64,000 nt of DNA from Psychromarinibacter sp048262455. Lineage in GTDB: Bacteria > Pseudomonadota > Alphaproteobacteria > Rhodobacterales > Rhodobacteraceae. The translations under genes and the position numbers were made by a program. The stretch is from the NCBI GenBank assembly GCA_048262455.1, contig JBLXFD010000005.1, positions 130,824 to 194,823 of the forward strand, written 5' to 3'. The first letter of the stretch is position 1, and every line of letters starts with the position of its first letter. The notes beneath the pieces were generated by a model. That model was not told the origin of the DNA. It saw only the letters and a list, made by a program, of their open reading frames with translations, and did no database searches. Below are positions 16,132-27,000 of the stretch, one piece after another.

Positions 16132-17030
16132 TGGGAAGGCAGGTCTGCCAGAACGGTTTCACGTTTCGGCCGAGGGGCCGGGGCATCCGGGTCGGGCGGC
16201 GGCGGATTGCGGAAGTCGCGCGCCCACTTTTCAGCCTCGTCGCAGCCGTCGCCGGGCGGAGGCGCGGCCTGGTCGACGCAGTCGCGGGCGCCCTTGGGGC
16301 AGGAAAGCCGCACGTGGAAATGGTAGTGGTGCCCGTACCAAGGCCGGATCTTCCGCAGCCAGCTGCGGTCGCCCGTGGCGTCCTTGCACATCTGCACCTT
16401 GCCGCCCGGGAACAGGAAGATCCGCGCCACGGCGGGGTCGCTGGCGGCGGCCTTCAGCACCTCCATGTGCTGCGGCGTCCAGTTGCTGTTCACCGCCGCG
16501 CCGTTCTGCGCCTGCATGGTGATGGAGGAGATATTCTCGCGCTCCGTCGCGGTGAGGTTCAGGCGCTTGGGCGGCAGCAGCCAGATGTCGGCGTCGAGGC
16601 CGATCTGGTGGCTGGAATGCCCCGTCAGCATCGGCCCGCCGCGCGGCTGCGACATGTCGCCGACGTAGATCCCTTCCCACCCCGGCAGCGCCGCCACGGT
16701 GCGGCTGAGCCGCTGCACGAAGGCGATGGTGTCGGGATGCGCCCAGTTGCGGTTGCGCGACAGCCGCATCGCCTGCCAGGTCGGCCCGGTTTCCTGCAGT
16801 TGCACGCCGCCGGCAAGGCACCCCTTGGCGTAGCCGCCAAAGGGTTCGGAGGTCTGTGACGAGCCGGCTTTCACCCGCCCGAACAACTGCTTGGCAATCG
16901 CCTGCGGGTCGTAGTTGGCGGAGGCGAAGGTCAGCGAGGAATCGGCTGCCTCGGCAGTCTCGTCCTCGCGCGCACCGCTGCAGGCCGCGAGGCTCAGCGA
17001 CAGCAGAATCAGGAGGAAGGGTCGGACCAT
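16104..17030 (-). CDS. mepA: Penicillin-insensitive murein endopeptidase MepA
   Basis: 308 residues. The N terminus, MVRPFLLILLSLSLAACSGA, has a lipobox with Cys17, so it is predicted to be an outer-membrane-anchored lipoprotein, unlike the soluble periplasmic E. coli enzyme. The LAS metallopeptidase ligands are in GHSSHQIGLDADIW and HYHFHVRL. It cleaves the D-alanyl-meso-diaminopimelyl cross-links of peptidoglycan. The ATG overlaps the 3' end of the upstream MFS gene by 22 bases and the 3' end overlaps the esterase-like gene, giving a tight three-gene unit. Confidence 0.93.
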   Translation of the reverse strand: MVRPFLLILLSLSLAACSGAREDETAEAADSSLTFASANYDPQAIAKQLFGRVKAGSSQTSEPFGGYAKGCLAGGVQLQETGPTWQAMRLSRNRNWAHPDTIAFVQRLSRTVAALPGWEGIYVGDMSQPRGGPMLTGHSSHQIGLDADIWLLPPKRLNLTATERENISSITMQAQNGAAVNSNWTPQHMEVLKAAASDPAVARIFLFPGGKVQMCKDATGDRSWLRKIRPWYGHHYHFHVRLSCPKGARDCVDQAAPPPGDGCDEAEKWARDFRNPPPPDPDAPAPRPKRETVLADLPSQCASVLSSQ

Positions 17031-18397
17031 GGGGGGTGGTCTCCATCAGGTTTCACCCATGCTAGCAGGATCAACCCGAAGAGAAAAAGCCCTATCAGCG
17101 GAGTTACGCCAAGCCGTTGATTCCCCGTGGCATCCGTGACGATGGCAATGGCCGCCGGGGCGATGAAGGTGGTGGCCTTTCCGGCCAGCGCGAACAGCCC
17201 GAACGCCTCGGTCATGCGGGCGGGATCGGCCTGCCGCACCATCATCGACCGGCTCGCCGACTGCAGCGCCCCGCCGGCGCCGCCGATGGCCGCGCCGCAG
17301 AGGTAGAAGGCGATGTCGGGCAGGGCAGAGCCCGGGGGCACCGGCACGAACAGCACCGACTCCCGCGAGATCGCGGCGATGCTGGCGGCCACCAGCAGCA
17401 GCACGGTGATGCAGATGGCGATCACCGGCTTGGGCCCGAAGGCGCGGTCGGCCTTGCCGCCGAGCCAGGCGAAGATCGCGCCGGTGATCGCGGCGACGAT
17501 GCCGAAGACGCCGATGTCCACCACCGACCAGCCCAGCACCCCCAGCGCGTAGATCCCGCCGAAGGTGTACATGCCGTTCAGCGCGTCGCGGTAGAACATC
17601 GACGAGGCAAGGTAGGCCGCCAGCGAGCGGCGCGCGGGCAGGCTGCGCAGGGTGCCCGCGAGCTGCCGCAGCCCTTCGGCCACCGGCACGCCGCGGCTGA
17701 CCTGGTGGCGCGGCTCGCGCACCCAGACGAAGAAGGGGATCATGAAGACGATGTACCACAGCGCCGTGAACGGGCCGACGGACCGCGTGCCCTCGCGCGC
17801 CGCCGGGTCCAGCCCCAGCGCCGGCGGGCCGCCGAGGAAAGTCACGCCCGCGCCGTTCTCCGCCAGCAGCAGCAGCATCACCGCCAGCGCCAGCACGCCG
17901 CCCACGTAGCCCCAGGCCCAGCCGGAGCCGCTGATCGCGCCGATCTCCTCACGGCTTCCCAGCGAGGGCAGCATCGCGTTGGTGAAGATCGTCGCGAACT
18001 CCATCCCGATCAGCCCGAGGCCGAAGAAGGCCAGCAGCAGCGGCGCGCTGAAGGTCTCGGGGTGGGCGGTCCACAGGCCCGCCGCGCCGATCACGTAGAG
18101 CACGGAAAACCCCCAGACCCAGGGCAGCCGCCGCCCGCTGGCGTCGGCGATGGCGCCCAGCACCGGGGCCAGCAGCGCGATGGCCAGCCCCGCCGCGGTC
18201 AGCCCGTAGCCCCAGATCGCCTGCGCCTCGGCCCGCGCGGCCTCGGGGGCCATGCCGGCGCCGGTGAGCCGGCCGATCATCAGTTCCGCGAAGAAGGGGC
18301 CGAAGACGAAAGTGAGAAGCAGGGTGTTGTAGGGCTGGCTGGCCCAGTCGAACATCATCCAGCCCCAGATGCGCCGGCGCGCGCTGATTTCCGCCAT
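17009..18397 (-). CDS. MFS transporter, UMF1/Atg22-like family
   Basis: 462 residues with about 12 transmembrane segments. The N-terminal WGWMMFDWASQPYNTLLLTFVFGPFF is characteristic of the UMF1 (Vps/Atg22-like) subgroup of the major facilitator superfamily, which includes amino-acid effluxers. The AGLWTAHPETF and GSGWAWGYVGGVLAL segments support this. The substrate is unknown. It heads a unit with mepA and the esterase-like gene; GGGGAGAG lies upstream of its ATG. Confidence 0.9.
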   Translation of the reverse strand: MAEISARRRIWGWMMFDWASQPYNTLLLTFVFGPFFAELMIGRLTGAGMAPEAARAEAQAIWGYGLTAAGLAIALLAPVLGAIADASGRRLPWVWGFSVLYVIGAAGLWTAHPETFSAPLLLAFFGLGLIGMEFATIFTNAMLPSLGSREEIGAISGSGWAWGYVGGVLALAVMLLLLAENGAGVTFLGGPPALGLDPAAREGTRSVGPFTALWYIVFMIPFFVWVREPRHQVSRGVPVAEGLRQLAGTLRSLPARRSLAAYLASSMFYRDALNGMYTFGGIYALGVLGWSVVDIGVFGIVAAITGAIFAWLGGKADRAFGPKPVIAICITVLLLVAASIAAISRESVLFVPVPPGSALPDIAFYLCGAAIGGAGGALQSASRSMMVRQADPARMTEAFGLFALAGKATTFIAPAAIAIVTDATGNQRLGVTPLIGLFLFGLILLAWVKPDGDHPPWSDPSS

Positions 18398-18519
18398 GCT
18401 GACGCTCTCCCCTTTGCCTCGACGTTATGACAGCGCGCCCGCGCCAACCGCAAGCGCCGCGTGGCTTGCTTGTCAGCCGGGGTGCGACCGCTTAGGTACG
18501 GGGCGCGCGCAAATACAGG

Positions 18520-18816
18520 ATGCCCGGACCCATGACGTCGATCTTTCAAATCCTCCTGCTGATCCTCAACGTGATCTGGTTCATCATGATCGTGCACATC
18601 ATCATGTCGTGGCTGCTGAACTTCGACGTGCTGAACCGGCGCCAGCCGCTGGTCGACCAGATCTGGATCGGGCTGAACCGGCTGCTGCAGCCGATCTACG
18701 AGCCGCTGCGCCGGATCCTGCCCGACACCCGGCCGCTGGACCTGGCGCCGCTGATCGCGCTGATCGCAGTATATGCGCTGCGGATCGTCATCACCAACAA
18801 CATGTATGCCTTTTGA
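18520..18816 (+). CDS. YggT family membrane protein
   Basis: 98 residues with two hydrophobic segments (about 9-28 and 77-92) and the family signature NFDVLNRRQPLVDQIW followed by LLQPIYEPLRRILP. YggT/Ycf19 proteins are integral membrane proteins linked to cell division or cofactor assembly in other organisms. The ATG at 18520 follows ACAGG; a second in-frame ATG lies four codons later and cannot be excluded. It precedes recQ by 99 bases. Confidence 0.88.
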   Translation: MPGPMTSIFQILLLILNVIWFIMIVHIIMSWLLNFDVLNRRQPLVDQIWIGLNRLLQPIYEPLRRILPDTRPLDLAPLIALIAVYALRIVITNNMYAF

Positions 18817-18915
18817 CGCCTCGCGCCGGGCATCGCCGCCCGGGGGCGGGGTTGTTTACCCCATCTTCATCTGCGATGTTTCTGCTAGGCAGAACACGGT
18901 AGCGACAACGCAGGC

Positions 18916-20958
18916 ATGATGGACCGCGCGGCCCGGCTTTTAGGGGACATCTTCGGATTCGACGGCTTCCGGCCGGGGCAGGAGGAGATCGTCGAGGCGG
19001 TCACCGCCGGTCGCAACGTGCTGGCGATCATGCCCACGGGCGGCGGCAAGTCGCTGTGCTTCCAGCTGCCCGCCCTGTGCCGCGACGGGGTGACGGTGGT
19101 GATCTCGCCGCTGATCGCGCTGATGCGCGACCAGGTGCGCGCCCTGCGCGAGGCGGGGGTGGAGGCCGGGGCGCTGACCTCCGGCAATACCTCCGAGGAG
19201 ACCGACGAGGTGTTCCGCGCCCTCGACGAGGGGCGGCTGAAGCTGCTGTACATGGCGCCGGAGCGTCTGGCCTCTGCCGGCACGCAGGCGATGCTGCGGC
19301 GGATCAACTGCACCTCCATCGCGGTGGACGAGGCGCATTGCGTCAGCCAGTGGGGCCACGACTTCCGCCCCGACTACCTAGCGATCGGCGCGCTGCGCAA
19401 GGCGCTGGACGTGCCGCTGGCCGCCTTCACCGCCACCGCCGACGCCGAGACCCGCGAGGAGATCGTCACGCGGCTGTTCGACGGCGCCGCGCCGCAGACC
19501 TTCCTGCGCGGCTTCGACCGGCCCAACATCCACCTTGCCTTCGCCGCCAAGAACCAGCCGCGCAAGCAGATCCTCGACTTCGCGGCGGCGCGGCGCGGGC
19601 AGTCGGGCATCGTCTACTGCGGCACCCGCGCCAAGACCGAGACACTCTCCGCCGCCCTGCGCGCGGATGGCCACGCCGCCTGCCACTACCACGGCGGCAT
19701 GGACCCGGAGGACCGGCGCCGTGTCGAGGTGCGGTTCCAGCAGGAGGACGGGCTGATCGTCGTGGCCACCGTCGCCTTCGGCATGGGCATCGACAAGCCG
19801 GACATCCGCTGGGTCGCCCATGCCGACCTGCCCAAGTCGATCGAGGGGTACTACCAGGAGATCGGCCGCGCCGGCCGCGACGGTGCCCCGGCAGAGACCC
19901 TGACGCTGTACGGCGCCGATGACATCCGCCTGCGCCGCTCTCAGATCGACGAGGGGCAGGCGCCCGAGGACCGCAAGAGCGCCGACCATGCCCGCCTGAA
20001 CGCCCTGCTGGGGCTGGCCGAGGCGCTGCGCTGCCGCCGCCAGACGCTGCTGCGCTACTTCGGCGAGGACCCCGAGCCTTGCGCACACTGCGATCTCTGC
20101 GCCCGCCCGCCCGAGGTCTTCGACGGTGCCGTATCCGTACAAAAGGCCCTGTCGGCGATGCTGCGCACTGGCGAGAACTTCGGCGCCGGCCACCTGATCG
20201 ACATCCTCGTGGGGGCCGACACCGATAAGATCCGCGCCCGCAACCACGACCAGCTGCCCACCTACGCCGTCGGCAAGGACCTGTCGCGCGGGCAGTGGCA
20301 GGCGGTGTTCCGGCAGATGATGGGCCACGACCTGGTGCGCCCCGATCCCGCCCGCCACGGCGCGCTGCGGATGACAGAGGCCGCGCGGCCGATCCTGCGG
20401 GGCGAGGCCTCGATCGAGCTGCGGCGCGACACCATCACCGCCGCCCAGACCCGCCCCGCCGTGCGCGCGCTGGTGAACGAGGAGGACGCGCCGCTGCTGT
20501 CTGCGCTCAAGGCCAAGCGCCGCGCGCTGGCCGAGGAGGCGCGGGTGCCCGCCTACGTCATCTTCACCGACCGCACGCTGATCGAGATGGCAGAGCGGCG
20601 GCCCGGCTCGCTGGACGAGATGGCGGGCATCAGCGGCGTCGGCGCCAAGAAGCTGGAGCGGTACGGTGCGATGTTCCTCAATGTCATCTCCGGCGCCGCG
20701 CCGGAGGCCGTGCACCCCGCGCGGATGCGGCTGGCCGGGCGCAGCGAGGGCGCGGTCTACGACCGGCTGCTGCAGGCCCAGGCGGACCTGGCGCGCGGCG
20801 ATACCGGGCTGGACAAACCCATGAGCTGCTCTGCCGCGCAACTGGCCCGCGTCGCGGCGCTGCGCTCGCCCGACCTCGATACGCTGACCTCGCTGCTGGG
20901 CGAGCGGCGGGCGGAACGCTTCGGCCCCGCCTTCCTGTCGATCCTGCAACAGGACTGA
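18916..20958 (+). CDS. recQ: ATP-dependent DNA helicase RecQ
   Basis: 680 residues, full length. Motif I is MPTGGGKSLCFQ, motif II is VDEAHCVSQWGHDFRP, motifs V and VI lie in VATVAFGMGIDKPD and YQEIGRAGRDG. The RecQ zinc-binding domain CRRQTLLRYFGEDPEPCAHCDLC follows, then a winged-helix region and a C-terminal HRDC segment. RecQ unwinds DNA 3' to 5' in recombination and fork repair. A gap of only 23 bases separates it from yaaA, so a repair/oxidative-stress pair is likely. Confidence 0.96.
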   Translation: MMDRAARLLGDIFGFDGFRPGQEEIVEAVTAGRNVLAIMPTGGGKSLCFQLPALCRDGVTVVISPLIALMRDQVRALREAGVEAGALTSGNTSEETDEVFRALDEGRLKLLYMAPERLASAGTQAMLRRINCTSIAVDEAHCVSQWGHDFRPDYLAIGALRKALDVPLAAFTATADAETREEIVTRLFDGAAPQTFLRGFDRPNIHLAFAAKNQPRKQILDFAAARRGQSGIVYCGTRAKTETLSAALRADGHAACHYHGGMDPEDRRRVEVRFQQEDGLIVVATVAFGMGIDKPDIRWVAHADLPKSIEGYYQEIGRAGRDGAPAETLTLYGADDIRLRRSQIDEGQAPEDRKSADHARLNALLGLAEALRCRRQTLLRYFGEDPEPCAHCDLCARPPEVFDGAVSVQKALSAMLRTGENFGAGHLIDILVGADTDKIRARNHDQLPTYAVGKDLSRGQWQAVFRQMMGHDLVRPDPARHGALRMTEAARPILRGEASIELRRDTITAAQTRPAVRALVNEEDAPLLSALKAKRRALAEEARVPAYVIFTDRTLIEMAERRPGSLDEMAGISGVGAKKLERYGAMFLNVISGAAPEAVHPARMRLAGRSEGAVYDRLLQAQADLARGDTGLDKPMSCSAAQLARVAALRSPDLDTLTSLLGERRAERFGPAFLSILQQD

Positions 20959-20981
20959 GGTCCCCCGAACTGGAGCCCTTC

Positions 20982-21749
20982 ATGCTGGTCGTCCTTTCCC
21001 CTGCCAAGCGCCTCGACCTGACCCCGGTCGACGTGGCGCCGACCCAGCCGCAGTTCCTGAAGGAGGCGGCGACCCTGGCCGGCCACGGCCGGGCGCTGAC
21101 GCTGGGCGCGCTGAAGGACCTGATGGACCTGTCGGACGACCTCGCGCGCCTGAACCGCGACCGCTTCCGCGACTACGCCGCCGATCCCGCGCCCGGCGCG
21201 GTGAAGCCGGCGGTGCTGGCCTTCGCGGGCGACACCTATACCGGACTGGAGGCCGCCACGCTGGACGCCGACGCGCTGGACTACGCGCAGCGGCACCTGC
21301 GGATCCTTTCGGGCCTTTACGGGGTGCTGCGCCCGCTCGACGGGATCCAGCCCTACCGGCTGGAAATGGGCAGCCGCCTGAAGACCCGGCGCGGCACCAA
21401 CCTCTACGACTTCTGGCGCGACCTGCCCGCCAAGGCGCTGAACGCGGCGGCAGAGGAAGCGGGCGCGGAGGTGCTGGTGAACTGCGCCAGCCAGGAATAC
21501 TTCGGCGCGGTGGACCGCAAGGCGCTGAAGCTCCGGGTGATCGAGCCGGCCTTCTACGAGGTGAAGGACGGGCGGCCGAAGATGGTCAGCTTCTTCGCCA
21601 AACAGGCGCGCGGCGCCATGGCGCGTTTCATCGTCGAACGGCGGGTGCGGGACCCGCAAGCGCTGGTGGAGTTCGACAGCTGCGGCTACCGCCATGATCC
21701 CGCCACCAGCACAGAGGACCGTCCGGTCTTCCTGCGCGCCGCTACCTAA
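20982..21749 (+). CDS. yaaA: Peroxide stress protein YaaA (UPF0246/DUF328)
   Basis: 255 residues starting MLVVLSPAKRLDL, the family start. Other conserved parts are FAGDTYTGLEA, LSGLYGVLRPLDGIQPYRLEMG and LVNCASQEYF. YaaA binds DNA and limits intracellular iron and oxidative DNA damage in E. coli. It directly follows recQ on the same strand. Its stop overlaps the stop of the convergent histidine kinase gene by four bases. Confidence 0.95.
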   Translation: MLVVLSPAKRLDLTPVDVAPTQPQFLKEAATLAGHGRALTLGALKDLMDLSDDLARLNRDRFRDYAADPAPGAVKPAVLAFAGDTYTGLEAATLDADALDYAQRHLRILSGLYGVLRPLDGIQPYRLEMGSRLKTRRGTNLYDFWRDLPAKALNAAAEEAGAEVLVNCASQEYFGAVDRKALKLRVIEPAFYEVKDGRPKMVSFFAKQARGAMARFIVERRVRDPQALVEFDSCGYRHDPATSTEDRPVFLRAAT

Positions 21750-23880
21750 CCCTGCGCCCGCATCGGCGCATCGACCGGCGGCTGGCAATCCGGCGGGCAG
21801 GCGGCGGTGATGTGGTCCAGGATCAGGGCCTTCGTCAAAGGTTTCGTCAGGTAGTGATCAAGCCCGGCCTTCAAAATCTCGCGCTCGTCGCCGGTCAGGG
21901 CGTGGGCGGTCATCGCCACGATGGGCACCGGGGGCTGGCCCTGTTCCGCCTCGATCGCGCGGATCCGGCGGGTGGCCTCCTTTCCGTCGACCCCGGGCAT
22001 CGAGATGTCCATGAACAGCAGGTCGGGCCGCCGGGCGCGAAAGCGTTCCACCGCCTCGCGCCCGTTCTCGGCAAAGGTCAGATCGATCCGCGCCTCCCGC
22101 ACCAGCCTGGAAAACACCAGCCGGTTGGCGCGGTTGTCTTCGGCCGCCAGCACCCGCATCACCCGCTGCCCCGGGGTGGCCGGGACCGGCTGCACGGGGG
22201 CGGGGCCGGCGGCGAGAGCGGCGAAGATGTCATCGCGGCGCAGCGGCTTTTGCAGCACCGTGTCCGTTCCGGCGGCGGGTGCCGGCCCTGATGCCAGCGC
22301 GAGGATCGGGCCGGCGAAACCATCCGCCCGCAGCCCCTGCGCGAGATGCTCCGGCGGCTCCGCCACCCCCTCGTCCAGCAGCACCACGTCCCCCGGCCCG
22401 GCGGCCCTCAGCCCGGCGGCGTCGGCGCAAAGCTGCACCTCGATCCCCTGCGCCGCCAACCGGTCGCGCAGGATCCGGCCGTGGGCGCTGCCGGGATCGG
22501 CCAGCAGCACGCGGCGCAGCCAGTCGGGCGCGGGCGGCCGCCCCGGCGCCTCTGCGGCGCGCAAGGACAGGTGGAAGCCGAAGCAGGAGCCCTTGCCCGG
22601 CGTCGAGTCCAGCCAGAGCTGGCCGCCCATCAGCCGCACCAGCCGCCGGGCGATGGACAGGCCCAGCCCGGTGCCCTCGAACCGCCGGTTGCGGGCGCCC
22701 TCGACCTGGTTGAACTCTCCAAACACATGCTGCGCCATCTCGGGGGGGATGCCGATGCCGGTATCCTCCACCGTGACCTGCACGCGGTGGTTCCCGGCCT
22801 TCCCCTCGGGCCGGGCCGAGACGCGCACCAGCACGTGCCCGGCCTCGGTGAACTTGACGGCGTTGCCGGCAAGGTTGGTGAGCACCTGCCGGATCCGCCC
22901 GAGGTCGCCGATGAAATGGCCGGGCATGGCGGGGTCGAAATCCACCAGCAGTTCCAGCGGCCGGGCGCTGGCAGAGGGGCGCAGCAGGGTAACGACCTCG
23001 TGCACCGCGGCCTCCAGGTCGAAAGGCTCCGGGTGCAGGGTCAGCCGCTCTGCCTCGATCCGCGAATAGTCCAGCACGTCGTTGATCAGCACCAGCAGCG
23101 CCTCGCCCGACGCGCGATGGTGTCGACGTAAAGCCGCTGCTCCTCGTCCAGCGCGGTTTCCGCCAGCAGCTGCGCCATGCCGACCACGCCGTTCATGGGT
23201 GTGCGAATCTCGTGGCTCATGTTGGCGAGGAAGGCGGACTTGGCGCGGTTGGCGGTTTCCGCGTGGCGGCGGGCGGCCTTCAGCCGGGCCTCGTCGCGGA
23301 TCTGCTGGCTGATGTTCAGCGCCAGCGACACGGTATCGCCGCCGCGGGTGCGCTGCGTCAGCAGCCGCACGTGGGTGCCGTTCCAGAAGCGCAGCACGTG
23401 CGGGGGAATATCTTCCTCGCGCCAGCGCGCGAGCATCGCCTGCACCCAGGCGTCGCGGGCCATGCCCTCTGTGTCGACGATGCCCTCCTCGGCGGCGAAG
23501 CGCAGCAGCGTTTCGTAGCCGATGCCCGGCCGCACCGGGTCCAGCCCGTTGAAGGGCGCAAGGTAGGCGGCATTGGCCATCACCAGCAGGCTGTCCGCAT
23601 CGAACACCGCGAAGCCGTCGCGGATCGCCTGGACCGAGCCCCAAAGCCGCTGTTCTGCCATGGCCATGGCGCCGCGGGCGCTTTCCAGCTCGCTCATCAC
23701 CGCGCAGGTCTGCTGGCGCAGCGCCTGGGTTTCCTCACGCTTGTCGTCGATCTTCTGGCTGAGGTGCCGGGTGTGGCGGGCCAGCTTCGACCTAGTCTCG
23801 GACAGCTCGGTCCGGGTCTGCGCCAGCAGCCGTTCCGCGGCCAGCCGGGCCTGCCGTTCCCTGCCGAGGTCATCGAACAT
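21746..23880 (-). pseudogene. Hybrid sensor histidine kinase/response regulator, interrupted by a -1 frameshift
   Basis: Two overlapping minus-strand frames together make one protein of about 710 residues. The 5' part starts at the ATG at 23880 (GGAG upstream) and encodes a coiled-coil, a PAS-like segment (DGFAVFDADSLLVMANAAY) and the HisKA box FLANMSHEIRTPMNG. It runs off frame near 23110 and stops at 23086. The 3' part resumes with SGEALLVLINDVLDYSRIE, then the ATPase N, G1 and G2 boxes (NLAGNAVKFTEAG, DTGIGIPPE, GTGLGLSIA), a degenerate receiver and a C-terminal receiver with LLFMDISMPG. One missing base in GCGCG(n)TCGGGC restores a continuous kinase. It is either a recent inactivation or a sequencing error. 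Confidence 0.85.
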
Positions 23881-24020
23881 GTCTGCTCCGATCAAGTTGT
23901 CGCGAGCATCGACTCCGGGGGTGAAAAGCCGGTTAACGGTAGCACTGTTTGTTGCGTCCGGCCGTCCCCGCATGCGAACGTACGCAGATTCCATAACCGA
24001 TCTGTTGCAGGAGCCTGTCC

Positions 24021-27000
24021 ATGCGTTCCGCCGGCGTTTTCGCTATCGTTCTTTCCGCCCTTTCCCTTTCACCCGCCCCCGTTTTCGCCGAAAGCCCGGT
24101 GCCCGACCGCCGCATCGCGCTGACACGGGACGTGGACCTGCCGGGGGGCGACCTGCGGACGATCCTCGACGCCAGCCTGTCCGCCTGCCAGACCGCCTGC
24201 CTCGCCGACAGCGAATGCGGCGCCTTCACCTACAACAGCCGCACCCGCGCCTGCTTTCCCAAGGGCGAGACCGGCGCGCCGGTGCCGTTCGAGGGGGCCT
24301 ATTCCGGCCTCGTCCTCACCGCCCCCGCTGGCGCGGTGGCGCTGGGAGAGGCGCGGGCGGCAGAGCTGCCGTTCCTTGACGAGAACGACCTGCGCACCGC
24401 TCGCGAGGTGGCGCTGGAGCTGACCAACCGGCACGTGCCCAACGACTGGAGCGCCGAGGACCTGCTGGCCGCCGCCGAACAGGCGCGCGCCGACGGCAAC
24501 ATCGTGTCCGCCTACCGCTTCACCGGTGCCGCCACGGTGGCGACCGACGCGCCGGCGCACTGGACGCAATACGCCCGGCTGGCGCTGGCGATCGAGGCGG
24601 ACAGGGATTCCGACCGGCGCGAGTATCGCCGCCGCGCCCTGAGCGCCGCGCTGAACGGTTACCTGCGCAGCGACGACACCGAGGCCCGGCACGAGGCGCT
24701 GACGGTGCTGGCCGAGGCGCTGGAGGCGAACGGCCGGGGCCGCGTGATGATCGACGCGCTGCGACTGGCACAGCAGATCGCGCCGCGTCCCGAGACCGCG
24801 CGCATGCTGGACGCCGCGGTGGCCGAGCACGGGTTTCGGGTGATCGAGCACGTGGTGGAGAACGACAGCGCCACCCCCCGGGTCTGCGCCGAATTCTCCG
24901 AGGACCTTGTGCAGGCCGGCGAGGACTACGCCCCCTTCGTGCAGGTGCCCGGCGCGGCGCTTACGGTGGAGCCTGACGGCCGCCGCCTGTGCCTGGAGGG
25001 GGTGACCCACGGCGCCCGCTACCGCGTGACCTTCCGGCAGGGGCTGCCCGCTGCCTCGGGCGAGGTGCTGGCGAAACACGTGACGCTGAACCTCTACGTC
25101 CGCGACCGATCTCCAGACGTGCGCTTTCCCGGCCGCGCCTACATCCTGCCCGCCACCGGCGAGGTGAACATCCCGGTGGAGTCAGTGAACCTTGCCGAGG
25201 TGGACCTGGTGCTGCGCCGCATCTCTGATCGCTCGATCCTGCGGGCGATCCAGGGCGGGTTCTTCGGCCGGCCGCTGTCTCCCTGGCAGGAGGACGAGCT
25301 GGGCGACACCATCGCCGCCACCGTCTGGACCGGCAAGGGCGAGCTGACGCAGGAGCTGAACCGAGACGTCACCACCCGGCTGCCGCTGACCGAGGTGGTA
25401 GGGGCGCTGGACGCCGGGATCTACGCGCTGCAGGCCAAGGTGCCGGGCGCCGATCCCTACGATCATCCCGCCGCGACACAGTGGTTCGTGGTTTCGGACC
25501 TCGGGCTGGCGACGCTGGGCGGCACCGACGGGCTGCATGTCTTCACCCGCGCGCTGGGCACCGCCGCGCCCGCGGAGGGGGTCGAGATCACCCTGCTGTC
25601 GCGCGCCAACGCCGTGCTGGGCACGGTGACCACCGACGCCGAGGGGCATGCCGCCTTCGCGCCCGGCCTCACCGCCGGCACCGGTGGCGCCGCGCCTGCG
25701 ATGGTGCTGGCCGAGGCGGGGGGCGACATGACCTTCCTGTCCCTGACCGATCCGGAGTTCGACCTGTCCGACCGCGGCGTCGAGGGACGCGCGCCGGCCG
25801 GTCCCGTGGACGCCTTCCTTGCCACCGACCGGGGCGCCTACCGCGCCGGCGAGACGATCCACGCCACCGTGCTGGCCCGTGACGACCGCGCCAGGGCGAT
25901 CCCCGGCCTTCCCGTGGTGGCGGTGCTGACCCGGCCCGACGGGGTGGAATATTCCCGCGTGCTGGGCCGCGACGGCGTTGCCGGCGGCCATGTCTTCGAC
26001 TTCCGCACCACCGCCGACGTGCCGCGCGGGGCCTGGCGGCTGGACGTGCACGCCGACCCCGACGCCCCCGCCATCGCCACCACCCGCGTGCTGGTGGAAG
26101 ATTTCCTGCCAGAGCGCATCGATTTCGACCTCGCCCTGCCCGAGGCTCCGCTGCGCCCCGGCGACAGTGCGCCGCTGACGGTCGAGGCGCGCTACCTGTT
26201 CGGCGCGCCCGCGGGCGACCTGCCGGTGGAGGGCGAGCTGCGGCTGCGCGCGGTGCGGACGCTGGAGGCCTATCCCGGCTATGTCTTCGGGCGCCACGAT
26301 GCCGACGTGCGGCAGGCGGGCGAATACCTGGGGGCCGACCTTCGCACCGACGCCGAGGGTCATGCCGAGGTGCTGGTGGAGATCCCGCAGATGGAGCCGC
26401 ACTTCCGCCCCATGCAGGCCGAGGTGACGCTGCGCCTGAGCGAAGGCTCCGGGCGGCCGGTGGAACGGTCCATCACCCATGCCGTGGCCCCCGCCGCGCC
26501 GGTGATCGGCATCCGCAAGCTGTTCGACGGCGTGCTGTCGGAAGGCGGCGAGGCGCTGTTCGACCTGATCGCCCTGGACATGGACCAGCAGCCGCTGGAG
26601 ATGCCGGTGCACTGGACCCTGAACAAGGTGAACACCCGCTACCAGTGGTACAACGCCGACGGCTACTGGGACTGGGAGCCGATCACCACCCGCACGCCCG
26701 TCGCCGAGGGCGACGCGATGCTGGGGACGCAGCCGGTGACGGTTGGCGCCGGGGTCGACTGGGGCGAGTACGAGCTGCGGGTCGAGCGGCGCGGCGGCGA
26801 CTATGCCGCGGCCTCCGAGGATTTCGCCGCGGGTTGGTACGGCGGCGCCGATGCCTCTGCGACCCCGGATTTCCTGGAGATGTCGCTGGACGCCGAAAGC
26901 TACCGCCCCGGCGACAGCGCAAGCCTGCGGGTGGTGCCGCGCTTTGCCGGCAAGGGGCTGATCACCGTCGTCTCGAACCGGCTGATCGACATGCGCGCGG

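Noticed and set aside
23086..23644. Separate small histidine kinase genes instead of one broken gene
   Set aside because: The two frames hold complementary halves of one standard hybrid kinase and join exactly with one added base; neither half is complete.
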